Assembly (NCBI GenBank): GCA_005883585.1 | Contig: VBFD01000083.1 | Location: 1 to 19,837 of the forward strand | Direction of reading: 5' to 3' | DNA from: UBA10449 sp005883585 | GTDB lineage: Bacteria; Chloroflexota; Dormibacteria; Dormibacterales; Dormibacteraceae | DNA length: 19,837 nt | In this document: positions 5,746 through 12,846 of the stretch, piece by piece | How positions within the stretch are numbered: position 1 is the first letter of the stretch | How the letters are laid out: each line of letters starts with the position of its first letter | Notes under the pieces: model-generated | What the model was told of the DNA's origin: nothing | Database searches by the model: none | What the model saw: only the letters and a program-made list of their open reading frames with translations | Translations under genes and position numbers: made by a program

Positions 5746-7440
5746 CGCGGCGAACACCCCCCAGCTCTTGTCGTACGTCGAGCTGGTTTGAGAGACGACA
5801 TTGCCCACAGCGTCTCTCGTCGTCAGCGTGGCTGTCCCGTGCAACGTGACCCCCACCAGCCGGGCGGCCTGGGTCGCGAACTTGGGCAGGAAGAGCTGGA
5901 TGCTGATCGAGTCAAAGCTGTAAGTCTTCTGCACGATCTGTCCGGCCGCGATGTCGGTGCTGATGACGTCTGTGAATTCCTTGAGACCGTCGTCGCGGGC
6001 GCCAAGCTCGGCCAGCTTCAAGTCGTGGGAGCGCCGCGCCTCCGACTCGATGATCAGGTCGAGCACTGCGTCGTGCGCCATCTTGGCCGCCATCTGCTGG
6101 TTTATCGAGGGGTCGAACGAGCTCACGTTCGACGCGAGGCTCACCGGAGGTATGGGAGGCAGGTTCCAGACCCGGGCCGACGCTGACACCGGCGCCGAGT
6201 TGCCCGCCGGCGGCAGCGCCGCGGCGGCGGCGCCGCTGACCCAGCTCGCGACGGGCTGTTCCCCCGTGCCAACCTTCAGCGTGACCGTCGGTGTCGAGCC
6301 GTCCGCGAGTCCGGCGGCCGGTGCTGGGCTGTGGGTCGAGAGGGCCGCTGCGACCGGCAGGGCTCCGGTGAACAAAAGGGCGACCGCGAGGCCGGCTGCA
6401 ACCCGCCACCCGCGCCGTCCAAACGACAGAACCGGCAGGCCCCTTTCGAACGGGGCCAGGAACCGGACCAGCGCGAAACGCATGGCGCAGGCGATGACCA
6501 GGCTCCCGAGGATCGCGGTCTTGGTCCAGAACTCGAGCGCTGTGGGGCCGAGCAGCAGAACCGCCAGCAGGGCCACGATGACGCCGAAGGCGACCCTGGC
6601 CACCGGGCCATCGGGCACCGTCCTGGGGTCCGGGACCATGAACAGCGCGAAGATGAGAATCTCCGGCGACGTGACCAGGACCTGCCAGAGATCCCGTCCG
6701 CACAGCGGGGTCACGTGCCAGCTGGCAACCATGCAGTGGTCTGGCACTGGTGCGATCGCGATCGCGGTGAAAGCGGCGAAGCCGACCATGAATCCGAGCA
6801 CCAGGCCGATCAGCTTCAGCTCCCACGCGATCAGCAGCCCGCCGACGATCAGGATCGCGTAGGTCACGATCATCCAGGGGCCCATCGGTATCCACCACAG
6901 ATCCAGGGGCTCGGTGTGCTGCGGACCGAGAGCAACGAACGCGAGGACCAGCGCCACGTTGGAGGGGTTGAAAATGTGGCGTCCATGCCAGCGGATCAGG
7001 TACTTAGACGCCATCCCCAACGCCACCACGCCGATGAAGATCTCGATCCCGTGTGTGCTCCACCACTGGCCGTGGAGGGTGCCCGGGACGCGAAGGATGA
7101 AGGCCGTGCTGTTGCCGGTGAGCAGGCCGCTGGCCGGCCACAAGATCGCCTTGTCCTTGAAGAAGGCGACGACGAACTCGATCAAGGCGCCAACCGCGAG
7201 GCAGACCAGGATCTGCGTTATGGAAAGCCGGAAACCCAGGACCGTCTGGCCCAGGACCTGGAGCGTGATCAGCACCGCGGCCACGTGCAGCCGGGGGTCG
7301 CGGATGCTGGGTAAGACGACCTTGTACTCGCGACCGAAGAGGTGGGCCGTCCTGCGTTTCGGTCCACCGGCGGCGGCCGGGCGTTTGGACTCGCCCGGAA
7401 GGCTTATCCCCTGGGGAGGCGCTACGTCGCTGGTCGCCAC
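5500..7440 (-). CDS. RnfD/NQR2-like (UnbU-type) membrane protein with extracytoplasmic domain; 3' end doubtful
   Basis: A 646-residue frame. Residues about 50-355 hold some nine or ten membrane helices with family landmarks: ILWPASGLLTGNSTAFILR, GRHIFNPSNVALVLAF and SPEILIFALFMVPDPRTVP, which match the RnfD/NQR2 and enediyne-cluster UnbU membrane family. I do not see the S-G-A-T flavin-attachment motif of true RnfD, so electron transfer by a covalent flavin is not supported. A last helix near residue 350 is followed by a Pro- and Ala-rich linker and a soluble domain (about 400-575, LKEFTDVISTDIAAGQ... SWGVFAASGETYDRIFVDYTGL). After about residue 580 the frame is antisense to the AhpD-like gene, so the real end is probably missing. 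The start is GTG 7440, 20 bp from the divergent 7461 gene. Confidence 0.7.
   Translation of the reverse strand: MATSDVAPPQGISLPGESKRPAAAGGPKRRTAHLFGREYKVVLPSIRDPRLHVAAVLITLQVLGQTVLGFRLSITQILVCLAVGALIEFVVAFFKDKAILWPASGLLTGNSTAFILRVPGTLHGQWWSTHGIEIFIGVVALGMASKYLIRWHGRHIFNPSNVALVLAFVALGPQHTEPLDLWWIPMGPWMIVTYAILIVGGLLIAWELKLIGLVLGFMVGFAAFTAIAIAPVPDHCMVASWHVTPLCGRDLWQVLVTSPEILIFALFMVPDPRTVPDGPVARVAFGVIVALLAVLLLGPTALEFWTKTAILGSLVIACAMRFALVRFLAPFERGLPVLSFGRRGWRVAAGLAVALLFTGALPVAAALSTHSPAPAAGLADGSTPTVTLKVGTGEQPVASWVSGAAAAALPPAGNSAPVSASARVWNLPPIPPVSLASNVSSFDPSINQQMAAKMAHDAVLDLIIESEARRSHDLKLAELGARDDGLKEFTDVISTDIAAGQIVQKTYSFDSISIQLFLPKFATQAARLVGVTLHGTATLTTRDAVGNVVSQTSSTYDKSWGVFAASGETYDRIFVDYTGLAPANIPQTLDLLVGDSVGGFRDGAGELEQQSFRPVQAGPIEVAVAKRFRRLPELLTLQLQEPRVGA
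5517..5536 (+). promoter_or_regulatory. Candidate bacterial SECIS-like hairpin after TGA
   Basis: CCTGC (5520-5524) pairs with GCAGG (5529-5533) around the 4-nt loop AGTT. The stem extends by a T-G wobble (5519/5534) and, after one mismatch, by G5517-C5536. The loop begins 26 nt after the TGA and has G as its second base, the kind of feature required in bacterial SECIS elements. The stem is short, so support is moderate at best. Confidence 0.35.
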
Positions 7441-7460
7441 GGTCGGGTAACGGTCATAGT

Positions 7461-8423
7461 ATGCAACCCGTTACAGAACCGAACGCCTTGGCATTTTCAG
7501 CTTCCGATGGCCTGGCGACGGCCCAAAGCTTCGAGATAGTCGGCACGTACACGGGCCCAGGAGCCGTCCTGCCCGTGGCGAGCGGCGCGCGCACGAGCTC
7601 ACCGCCGCCGGCGACGACGTGGACGATCGATCTCCAGATCGTCCGTCCGGATACGGAGCACATGGTCGTCAGCGCCGACAACGTGAAGCTGGAGGCGATC
7701 ATCCTCAGCAGCGGCGCCTACTTTCGCGGCCATGATTTCCTCGCCCAGCACATAGGCACCGATCCCCTGTCTCAGAACCTGGTCAAAGCGGCCGGGAGCT
7801 CGTGGTGGAAGGGCTCTTCCAGCATCGTGCCGCAACTCCCGGACTTCACCGGTGGAATCAGCTTCAGGAATACCTTTCTGGGCACGGCCGTGACCCAGCG
7901 CACCGACCACGCATCGGTCGACGGCCACGATGCCGTCGACCTGTCGGGCCCCAGGGCGGACGTGTATATCGCCGCCAACTCTCCTCACCGAGCGCTTCGG
8001 GTGCATCTGAAAAACGGCGTTGCCATCGACGGGATCAGCGCCGCCGACCTCCGATACAGCAACTTCGACAAGGACTTCGGGATCGTGGCGCCAACCGACG
8101 TGATCGATTTCTCCAACCTGTCGACGCTGACGCCGATCTACACCGTGCTGTCGGTCGATACCTCGGGATGCGGCTCGCCGTGTGTCGTGTCGGCGTCGCT
8201 GAAGAACATTGGCGGGATGCGGCCCGCGAAGGGCCCGTCGACCATCACTTTCACCATGACCGACGCGGCCACAGGGCACGTTCTCGGCAGCTGCCAGGCG
8301 CAGGTCAGGCCCGACGTCGGATACAACTCCACGACTGGCGTCTCCTGCACCATCGGCGGCGTGAGCGGCGCGCCAAATGCGGCGATCGTCACCGCGACGG
8401 CCGACAATCCGGGGCAAGCCTGA
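7461..8423 (+). CDS. LppX/LolA-like secreted protein, N-terminal signal missing
   Basis: A 320-residue protein in two parts. Residues about 18-215 (TAQSFEIVGTYTGPG, TTWTIDLQIVRPDTEHM, AYFRGHDFLAQHIG, PHRALRVHLKN, DLRYSNFDKDFGIVAPTDVIDF) resemble the lipid-binding LppX/LprG or LolA half-barrel. Residues about 225-320 form an immunoglobulin-like beta domain with paired cysteines (SGCGSPCVVSASLKN, GSCQAQV, GVSCTIGG), expected in an exported protein. Yet the frame begins MQPVTEPNALAFSAS with no hydrophobic signal or lipobox, and the upstream codons are charged and lack a start. Either the 5' end has been lost, or translation starts here and the protein stays inside. The ribosome site is weak. The ATG at 7461 is the only reasonable start. 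The family call is from pattern memory. Confidence 0.6.
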   Translation: MQPVTEPNALAFSASDGLATAQSFEIVGTYTGPGAVLPVASGARTSSPPPATTWTIDLQIVRPDTEHMVVSADNVKLEAIILSSGAYFRGHDFLAQHIGTDPLSQNLVKAAGSSWWKGSSSIVPQLPDFTGGISFRNTFLGTAVTQRTDHASVDGHDAVDLSGPRADVYIAANSPHRALRVHLKNGVAIDGISAADLRYSNFDKDFGIVAPTDVIDFSNLSTLTPIYTVLSVDTSGCGSPCVVSASLKNIGGMRPAKGPSTITFTMTDAATGHVLGSCQAQVRPDVGYNSTTGVSCTIGGVSGAPNAAIVTATADNPGQA

Positions 8424-8430
8424 CGCTCGG

Positions 8431-8454
8431 GCGCCGCGTCAAATGACGCGGTGC
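8431..8454 (+). terminator. Hairpin after the LppX-like gene, possible terminator
   Basis: A 10-bp stem (8431-8440 with 8445-8454, one G-T pair) around the loop AAAT, 8 bp after the stop at 8421-8423. No T-run follows, so intrinsic termination is uncertain. A second small hairpin (GCCGC at 8498-8502 with GCGGC at 8508-8512, loop GTTTT) lies in the same spacer before the DUF485-ActP operon. Confidence 0.4.
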
Positions 8455-8569
8455 ATCGTTGAACTCCCGCGGCAGGCGCCTTAGGGTTTAGGCAAGCGCC
8501 GCGTTTTGCGGCTCTGTCGGGGGAAGTAGCGGGCCCGCGTCCCGCCGTCTGAATTGGGGAGGAGTGGCC

Positions 8570-8935
8570 ATGGAGATTGGCAAGTCCCAACCGGTGCAGA
8601 AGGCACCACCTACCGGGGAGGCCACCGACGCGGCCCACTGGGAAGGCCTCGAGGAAACCACCGAGTTCAAGGAGCTGGTTCGCGCACGCTGGCGTTTCGT
8701 CGCGCCGGCCACGATCTTCTTCCTGGTCTATTACTTCGCGCTCCCGCTGAGCAACGGACTCTTCCCGAGCTTCATGCGCACGGAGGTCATCGGCCACATC
8801 AACATCGCCTACCTGTTCGCGCTGTCGGAGTTCGTCATGGCATGGGTGCTCGCCTACTTCTACATCCGCCAGGCGACCCGGGTCTTCGACCCCCTCGCGG
8901 AGAAGGTCCGCCAGCGGGCCGGCCAGGGGAAATAG
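8570..8935 (+). CDS. DUF485 membrane protein (YjcH-like), partner of ActP
   Basis: A 121-residue inner-membrane protein with two helices: RFVAPATIFFLVYYFALPLSN (residues about 45-65) and INIAYLFALSEFVMAWVLAYFYI (about 80-102). The cytoplasmic N-terminus is hydrophilic and contains FKELVRARWRFV, a DUF485 landmark. DUF485 proteins such as E. coli YjcH are encoded directly before the acetate permease gene actP, and the same order holds here with a 3-bp gap, so this is a small accessory subunit or partner of the transporter. The ATG at 8570 was chosen because a GGGGAGGAG ribosome site sits about 5 nt before it. The GTG at 8564 would lie inside that site. Confidence 0.9.
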   Translation: MEIGKSQPVQKAPPTGEATDAAHWEGLEETTEFKELVRARWRFVAPATIFFLVYYFALPLSNGLFPSFMRTEVIGHINIAYLFALSEFVMAWVLAYFYIRQATRVFDPLAEKVRQRAGQGK

Positions 8936-8938
8936 AGG

Positions 8939-10645
8939 ATGAGCATCACCCTCACTCTTTTCCTGATCGTCGTTGGAATCACGCTCGTGATCACCGCGTG
9001 GGCGGCGCGCCGCACGCGAACCACGGTCCAGTTCTGGGCCGCCGGCCGCACGATCAAGGGCTGGCAGAACGGGCTCGCCATCGCGGGGGACTACATGTCC
9101 GCCGCCTCATTCCTGGGCATCGCCGGCCTGATCGCGTTCAACGGCTACGACGGCTTCATGTACTCCGTGGGCTGGCTGGTCGCATACCTGACCGTGCTCT
9201 TCCTGATCGCGGAGCCGATGCGGAACACCGGCAAGTACACGATGGCCGACGTCCTTTCCTACCGGATGTCGCCGGTGCCGGTGCGTTCGGCGGCGGCCTT
9301 CTCCACCATCGCCGTGAGTGCGTCTTACATGATGGCTCAGATGATCGGGGCCGGAAGCCTGATCAAGATCCTCCTGCCCGACCTGGACAAGAACCTGAGC
9401 CCATATTTCAACTGGGCCCTCTTCGGGACCAAGCTCGACCCATCGATCGCACTCGTCGGCGCGCTGATGATGATCTACGTCATCGCTGGCGGCATGGTGG
9501 CCACGACCTGGGTTCAGATCGTGAAGGCCGTTCTCCTCATGGGCGGCGCCATCCTGCTCAGCCTGCTGGTGCTGCTGTACTTCAACTTCAACTTCCTCGC
9601 CTTCTTCGACAAGATCTATTCGGTCAAGGACAAGGCCACGGGGCTGCCGTTCACCAGTCCCGGCATCCTGTATCCGTACGGCAAGGCGACGGTGTGGGGA
9701 ATCGACAAGGCGTTGGTCGAGAACGTCTCGCTGGGCCTGGCACTCATCCTCGGCACCGCGGGCCTGCCCCACATCCTGATGCGTTTCTTTACGGTGCCCA
9801 ATGCCAAGGCGGCGCGCAGCTCTGTCGCCTGGGCGATGGGGCTGATCGGTTCGTTCTACGTGATGACGACCTTCCTCGGCTTCGGTGCGGCGGCGCTGAT
9901 CGGCAAGGCCAACATCTGCGCCAAGGTCGTCACGGGCTTCAAGTGCGCGCCCGGGCTGAAGCCGAACACGAACATGTCCATGCCTCGGCTGGCCGACTTC
10001 CTTGGCACCAACTTCTTCGGCGCCACGGGTGGCGAGTTCCTCCTCGCCTTCATCGCGGCGGTCGCGTTCGCGACCATCCTGGCCGTGGTCGCCGGCCTGA
10101 CGCTGGCCGCGTCAGGCGCCTTCTCGCACGACTTCTACGTCAACGTGGTTCGGACTCACCTTTTCCACGGGACCGTGAGCGAGCGCGAACAGGTGCTCGT
10201 GGCGCGCATCACGGCTGCCCTCGTCGGCCTGCTTTCGATCTGGCTCGCCGCCAAGACCGGGGCCACCGCCAACGTGGCGGCGCTGGTCGCCGGCGTCGCC
10301 TTCGTGATCGCCGCGTCCGCAAACCTGCCGGCGATCCTCTTCACGTTGTTCTGGAAGCGGTTCAACACCTGGGGCGCCGTGGCGTCGCTGGTGGGCGGCA
10401 CGGTCGTCACCATCTGGCTGGTCGCGGTCGGCCCCGGCTGGACGCTACCGGCCGTGGCGCACCCTGCCTTCCCGCTGCAGAACGTCGGCATCGTTGCGAT
10501 CCCCGTCGGTTTCCTCCTCGCGATCGTCGGAACGTACGTGGGCGAGCTCGCCAAGGCCGATCGCCTGGCCGAGGTGAAGTTCCACGAGATCGATGTACGC
10601 GCCCAAACCGGGGTTGGCGCCGAGCCCACGCCGGTGCCCGCCTGA
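8939..10645 (+). CDS. actP: Cation/acetate symporter, sodium:solute symporter family (ActP)
   Basis: A 568-residue transporter of about 13 membrane helices that takes up acetate and similar short monocarboxylates with a cation. The first helix (SITLTLFLIVVGITLVITAWAA) is followed by FWAAGRTIKGWQNGLAIAGDYMSAASFLGIAGL, the strongly conserved SSS-family Na+-site region. Others are MADVLSYRM, ASYMMAQMIGAGSLI, GLPHILMRFFTVPNAKAAR and AASGAFSHDFYVNVVR. The length is close to the 549 residues of E. coli ActP; an insert (NICAKVVTGFKCAPGLKPNTN) carries two Cys in an external loop. It is the second gene of the DUF485 operon, and the spacer of 3 bp holds its GAGG ribosome site. Acetate is the family-typical substrate; pyruvate or propionate cannot be excluded. 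Confidence 0.9.
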   Translation: MSITLTLFLIVVGITLVITAWAARRTRTTVQFWAAGRTIKGWQNGLAIAGDYMSAASFLGIAGLIAFNGYDGFMYSVGWLVAYLTVLFLIAEPMRNTGKYTMADVLSYRMSPVPVRSAAAFSTIAVSASYMMAQMIGAGSLIKILLPDLDKNLSPYFNWALFGTKLDPSIALVGALMMIYVIAGGMVATTWVQIVKAVLLMGGAILLSLLVLLYFNFNFLAFFDKIYSVKDKATGLPFTSPGILYPYGKATVWGIDKALVENVSLGLALILGTAGLPHILMRFFTVPNAKAARSSVAWAMGLIGSFYVMTTFLGFGAAALIGKANICAKVVTGFKCAPGLKPNTNMSMPRLADFLGTNFFGATGGEFLLAFIAAVAFATILAVVAGLTLAASGAFSHDFYVNVVRTHLFHGTVSEREQVLVARITAALVGLLSIWLAAKTGATANVAALVAGVAFVIAASANLPAILFTLFWKRFNTWGAVASLVGGTVVTIWLVAVGPGWTLPAVAHPAFPLQNVGIVAIPVGFLLAIVGTYVGELAKADRLAEVKFHEIDVRAQTGVGAEPTPVPA

Positions 10646-10657
10646 GACTTGACTCCG

Positions 10658-10682
10658 GGAGGGGGCGCCTTGCGCCCCCTCC
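10658..10682 (+). terminator. Strong GC hairpin after actP
   Basis: A perfect 11-bp stem, GGAGGGGGCGC with GCGCCCCCTCC, and a 3-nt loop CTT, starting 12 bp after the actP stop. No T-tract follows, only TTCC, so it may stop transcription in part or protect the mRNA end. It ends 6 bp before the next start at 10689, so it could also limit expression of the small membrane gene. Confidence 0.6.
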
Positions 10683-10688
10683 GTTCCG

Positions 10689-10946
10689 ATGAGCACCGGC
10701 GAGCTCTCATCGCTGGGCGCGCTCGCCGTGGCCTGTCTATTCGCGGCGGGGATCCTGTTTCGCTCCTGGCGGCGCCGCAGGAGCCGGCCGCCGCTGATCG
10801 CCGCCGTCGTGGTCATCGCTCTTGGCGCGGGCGCCATCATCCTGGCCCTGCTCGGCGTGCCTTACCGCCTCGTGGTCGGCCCTGCCTTCATCATCGCGAT
10901 CCTTGCCGTGCTCGCGTCGGCGCGAATGGAACGCCGGCCCCCGTAG
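10689..10946 (+). CDS. Small hypothetical membrane protein (85 aa)
   Basis: An 85-residue protein with three hydrophobic segments: LSSLGALAVACLFAAGILF (6-24), LIAAVVVIALGAGAIILALLG (36-56) and LVVGPAFIIAILAVLASA (61-78). A basic loop SWRRRRSRP joins the first two, which would place it in the cytoplasm. I do not recognise the family. There is no Shine-Dalgarno site, and the ATG lies directly after the actP hairpin, so either its translation is weak or the start is elsewhere. It is followed after 10 bp by the deazaflavin-type reductase gene on the same strand. The periodic hydrophobic pattern and positive-inside loop support a real membrane protein, but a function cannot be given. Confidence 0.5.
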   Translation: MSTGELSSLGALAVACLFAAGILFRSWRRRRSRPPLIAAVVVIALGAGAIILALLGVPYRLVVGPAFIIAILAVLASARMERRPP

Positions 10947-10956
10947 GCTTATCGAT

Positions 10957-11373
10957 ATGGGCACGATGCCGCCGGACATGAAGGCTTTCAACAGCAAGGT
11001 CATCGACGAGTGGCGGGCCAATGGCGGCAAGCTGAGCGGGCCGCTGGCGAAATCGCAGCTCATCTTGCTGACCACCATCGGCGCCAGGTCAGGCGAACCG
11101 CGGACTGTAGTGATCGGGTATCGACCGCACGGCGAGGAGCTCGTTGCCATCGCCTCTGATAACGGTGCGCCGAATGATCCGGCGTGGTACCGCAACCTGC
11201 TCGCCAACAACGGCACCGCCACCGTCGAGCTGGGCGCGGACAAGTTCGAGGTGCGAGCCAGGACCGCGCGCCCGGAGGAACGTGACGAGTACGCGCTGTT
11301 GGTGGATTACCTCGAGAGCCAGCAGAAGCTGACCAAGCGCGAGATACCGATCGTGGTCTTCGAACGAATCTAG
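10957..11373 (+). CDS. Nitroreductase-family deazaflavin (F420)-dependent oxidoreductase, DDN type
   Basis: A 138-residue protein of the split-barrel DDN family, whose members use reduced coenzyme F420. Landmarks in order are AFNSKVIDEWRANGGKLSGP, LILLTTIGARSGEPRTVVIGY, LVAIASDNGAPNDPAWYRNLLAN and VELGADKFEVRARTA.PEERDEY. The ARSGEPR stretch contacts the phosphate tail of F420 in the family, and the DPAWYRNLLAN helix is diagnostic. The start at ATG 10957 gives a family-sized protein; longer upstream readings are out of phase with the conserved start. The stop overlaps the stop of the convergent DinB-TPR gene by 4 bp. A second member of this family lies at 18622-19056. The substrate is unknown; family members reduce nitroimidazoles or quinones. 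Confidence 0.88.
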   Translation: MGTMPPDMKAFNSKVIDEWRANGGKLSGPLAKSQLILLTTIGARSGEPRTVVIGYRPHGEELVAIASDNGAPNDPAWYRNLLANNGTATVELGADKFEVRARTARPEERDEYALLVDYLESQQKLTKREIPIVVFERI

Positions 11374-12089
11374 GAGCCGATCAAGGCCACGAAGTCCGCG
11401 TGATTGCGGATTCGGACCAGGTCGGTGTCGGTGGGGGCGATCTTTTTCAGTCCCGGATCGAGGTCGAATGCGTGCTTCAACCAGTGAAGCGCCTCATCGT
11501 CGCGACCAACGCGTGCGTAGAAGCACCCCATGTTGTACGTGGACGACGCAACCGACATCGGGTCTGGAAACTCGGCCCGATCCAGGTCGTAGACCCACTG
11601 CTGCGCAACCTCCGCGGCTTCCTCGTCTCCCTGTTCCAGGTGCCAGAACATGAGGTGCTGTCCCAGATGGAAGTGGCCGTTGCCCGGGACCAGCTGCCAA
11701 AGCAATGCTGCGCCTGGATACCTCGGATGCGGCTTGATGAGGTCTTCTTCCGAGATTGCAGCGACGGCCGCCCCCAGCCGGTCGTATGAAGCCCGCGCAT
11801 CCGTTTTGATCACTTCCGCGCTTCGGTCCTTGTTCGCGGCGTAGATCTTCGCGTTCTGCACGTCGTCGTCGTCGGCGACGTCGGGCAGCTCCAAACCGGT
11901 TCGCACCGCGTCCAGCACTTCCGCCGCGTAGATGCGCCACCAGGTGAGATGCGCGAGGTGGTCCTTGACCGTCCACAAGCCGGGCTCCGGCGGCGGTGAA
12001 TCGTCGGCCATCGTCATGAGCTCGTGCTCACGTTCGCGCGAAGCCACGATCGTGGCCTGGAGCCGCGGTTTGAGGGGTTGCGCTTGCAC
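11370..12089 (-). CDS. DinB-like (ClbS/DfsB, DUF1706-type) protein fused to a TPR tail
   Basis: A 239-residue soluble protein. Residues 5-150 are a four-helix DinB-like bundle with GLWTVKDHLAHLTWWRIYAAEVL, a Tyr-rich middle and PGNGHFHLGQHLMFWHLEQGD. His48 or its neighbour on the first motif and the GHFHLGQH histidines are the likely metal ligands of the family. Residues about 175-239 form a TPR-like end (YNMGCFYARVGRDDEALHWLKHAFDLDPGL...LVRIRNHADFVALIG). DinB-family proteins include thiol transferases and protective enzymes such as ClbS; no function is proven here. The start is GTG 12089, with a leader of MQAQPLKPRLQATIV. Its stop overlaps the stop of the DDN-type gene by 4 bp, a tight convergent pair. 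The two-domain fusion is less common than either part alone. Confidence 0.75.
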   Translation of the reverse strand: MQAQPLKPRLQATIVASREREHELMTMADDSPPPEPGLWTVKDHLAHLTWWRIYAAEVLDAVRTGLELPDVADDDDVQNAKIYAANKDRSAEVIKTDARASYDRLGAAVAAISEEDLIKPHPRYPGAALLWQLVPGNGHFHLGQHLMFWHLEQGDEEAAEVAQQWVYDLDRAEFPDPMSVASSTYNMGCFYARVGRDDEALHWLKHAFDLDPGLKKIAPTDTDLVRIRNHADFVALIGS

Positions 12090-12100
12090 CGAGGCTTACG

Positions 12101-12436
12101 TTAGCGCGACACGAACTCCATCGCCTCTTTGGCCAGCGGCAGCCACCGGGCCTCGCGTCCCGCGCCGACGACGAGCCATTCCTTCATCGCCCTTCCATTG
12201 CGACGGGGATCGAATCGCTCGCCAATGCCCGCGGCGACGAGCGCATCGACGCGGGGGCGAGGCAGCTTGACCACGAATCGATCGCCTGAAGACAGCATGG
12301 CGAAGATCTTCTTGTTGATTTTCAAGGCGTTGGCGCCAAAACCGCGTTTCGAGTCATCCGGCTCTGCGTGCGTGATACCGCCTTTGCCTGCCAGCGCCTT
12401 CACCACCGCCGCGTAACGAGTCGCCGCCTTGGTCAT
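12101..12436 (-). CDS. TfoX/Sxy N-terminal-like (YjbR-related) protein
   Basis: A 111-residue basic protein. The central part FGANALKINKKIFAMLSSGDRFVVKLPRPRVDALVAAG followed by FDPRRNGRAMKEWLVV is a pattern seen in TfoX/Sxy N-terminal and related MmcQ/YjbR-like small domains: a gly-aromatic start, LK and KIFAM strands, a VKLP strand, and a GR-MKEWL end. These proteins are linked to competence regulation in gammaproteobacteria, but most homologues outside them have no known job. The ATG at 12436 was chosen; the frame is open to 12484 but the extra residues look non-coding. It is divergent from the YjbR-like gene at 12469, with 32 bp between starts, a hint that two related small proteins share a promoter region. 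Confidence 0.65.
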   Translation of the reverse strand: MTKAATRYAAVVKALAGKGGITHAEPDDSKRGFGANALKINKKIFAMLSSGDRFVVKLPRPRVDALVAAGIGERFDPRRNGRAMKEWLVVGAGREARWLPLAKEAMEFVSR

Positions 12437-12468
12437 GCTGCTGAGATACTGGACCGGGTGCGCCCCCC

Positions 12469-12846
12469 GTGTCAGTGACACCATCTGACCCCGGCAAGAT
12501 CGAGCGCCTGCGGCAAGTCTGTCTGGCGCTGCCCGGCGTAACCGAAAAGCTCAGCCACGGCGAGCCTTCATGGTTCGTGGGCGGCAAGCAGTTCGTGACC
12601 ACGGCGGACCATCACCACGACGACCGTTTGAGCGCGTGGCTGGCGGCGCCGGAGGGCGCGCAGCAGATGCTGGTTCAGGCCGATCCGCGGCGGTTCTTTC
12701 GTCCGCCATATGTAGGGACGCGGGGCTGGCTGGGGATTTACCTCGACGTCGAGGTGGATTGGGTGGAGGTCGGCATCATGGTCGAACGGGCGTATAGGCA
12801 GGTGGCTCCGAAGCGCCTGCTGCGCGACCAGCCGGGCCAAGTGTGA
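12469..12846 (+). CDS. MmcQ/YjbR family DNA-binding-like protein
   Basis: A 125-residue protein of the MmcQ/YjbR fold, which resembles the double-wing motif of CyaY-like domains. Landmarks are KIERLRQVCLALPGVTEKLSHGEPSWFVGGKQFVTT, then DDRLSAWLAAPEGAQQMLVQADPRRFFRPPYVGTRGWLGIYLD and DWVEVGIMVERAYRQVAPKRLL, which is the typical last helix. The length is normal. The start is GTG 12469, with a GTG at 12475 as an alternative; neither has a good ribosome site. The last 71 bp overlap the 3' end of the minus-strand gene at 12776-13678. Function in the family is unknown; the fold suggests nucleic acid binding but this is not shown here. Confidence 0.8.
   Translation: MSVTPSDPGKIERLRQVCLALPGVTEKLSHGEPSWFVGGKQFVTTADHHHDDRLSAWLAAPEGAQQMLVQADPRRFFRPPYVGTRGWLGIYLDVEVDWVEVGIMVERAYRQVAPKRLLRDQPGQV

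Noticed and set aside
6331..7314. A 327-residue plus-strand frame and a 328-residue minus-strand frame (5912-6898) across the RnfD-like gene
   Set aside because: Both are low-complexity shadows, rich in Arg, Gly, Asp and Glu, opposite or shifted from the membrane protein; no motif or ribosome site supports them.
8554..10692. A 712-residue frame overlapping DUF485 and actP on the same strand
   Set aside because: It is the shifted frame of the real transporter genes, rich in Arg, Gly, His and Pro with no domain; the actP frame has clear family motifs and membrane helices.
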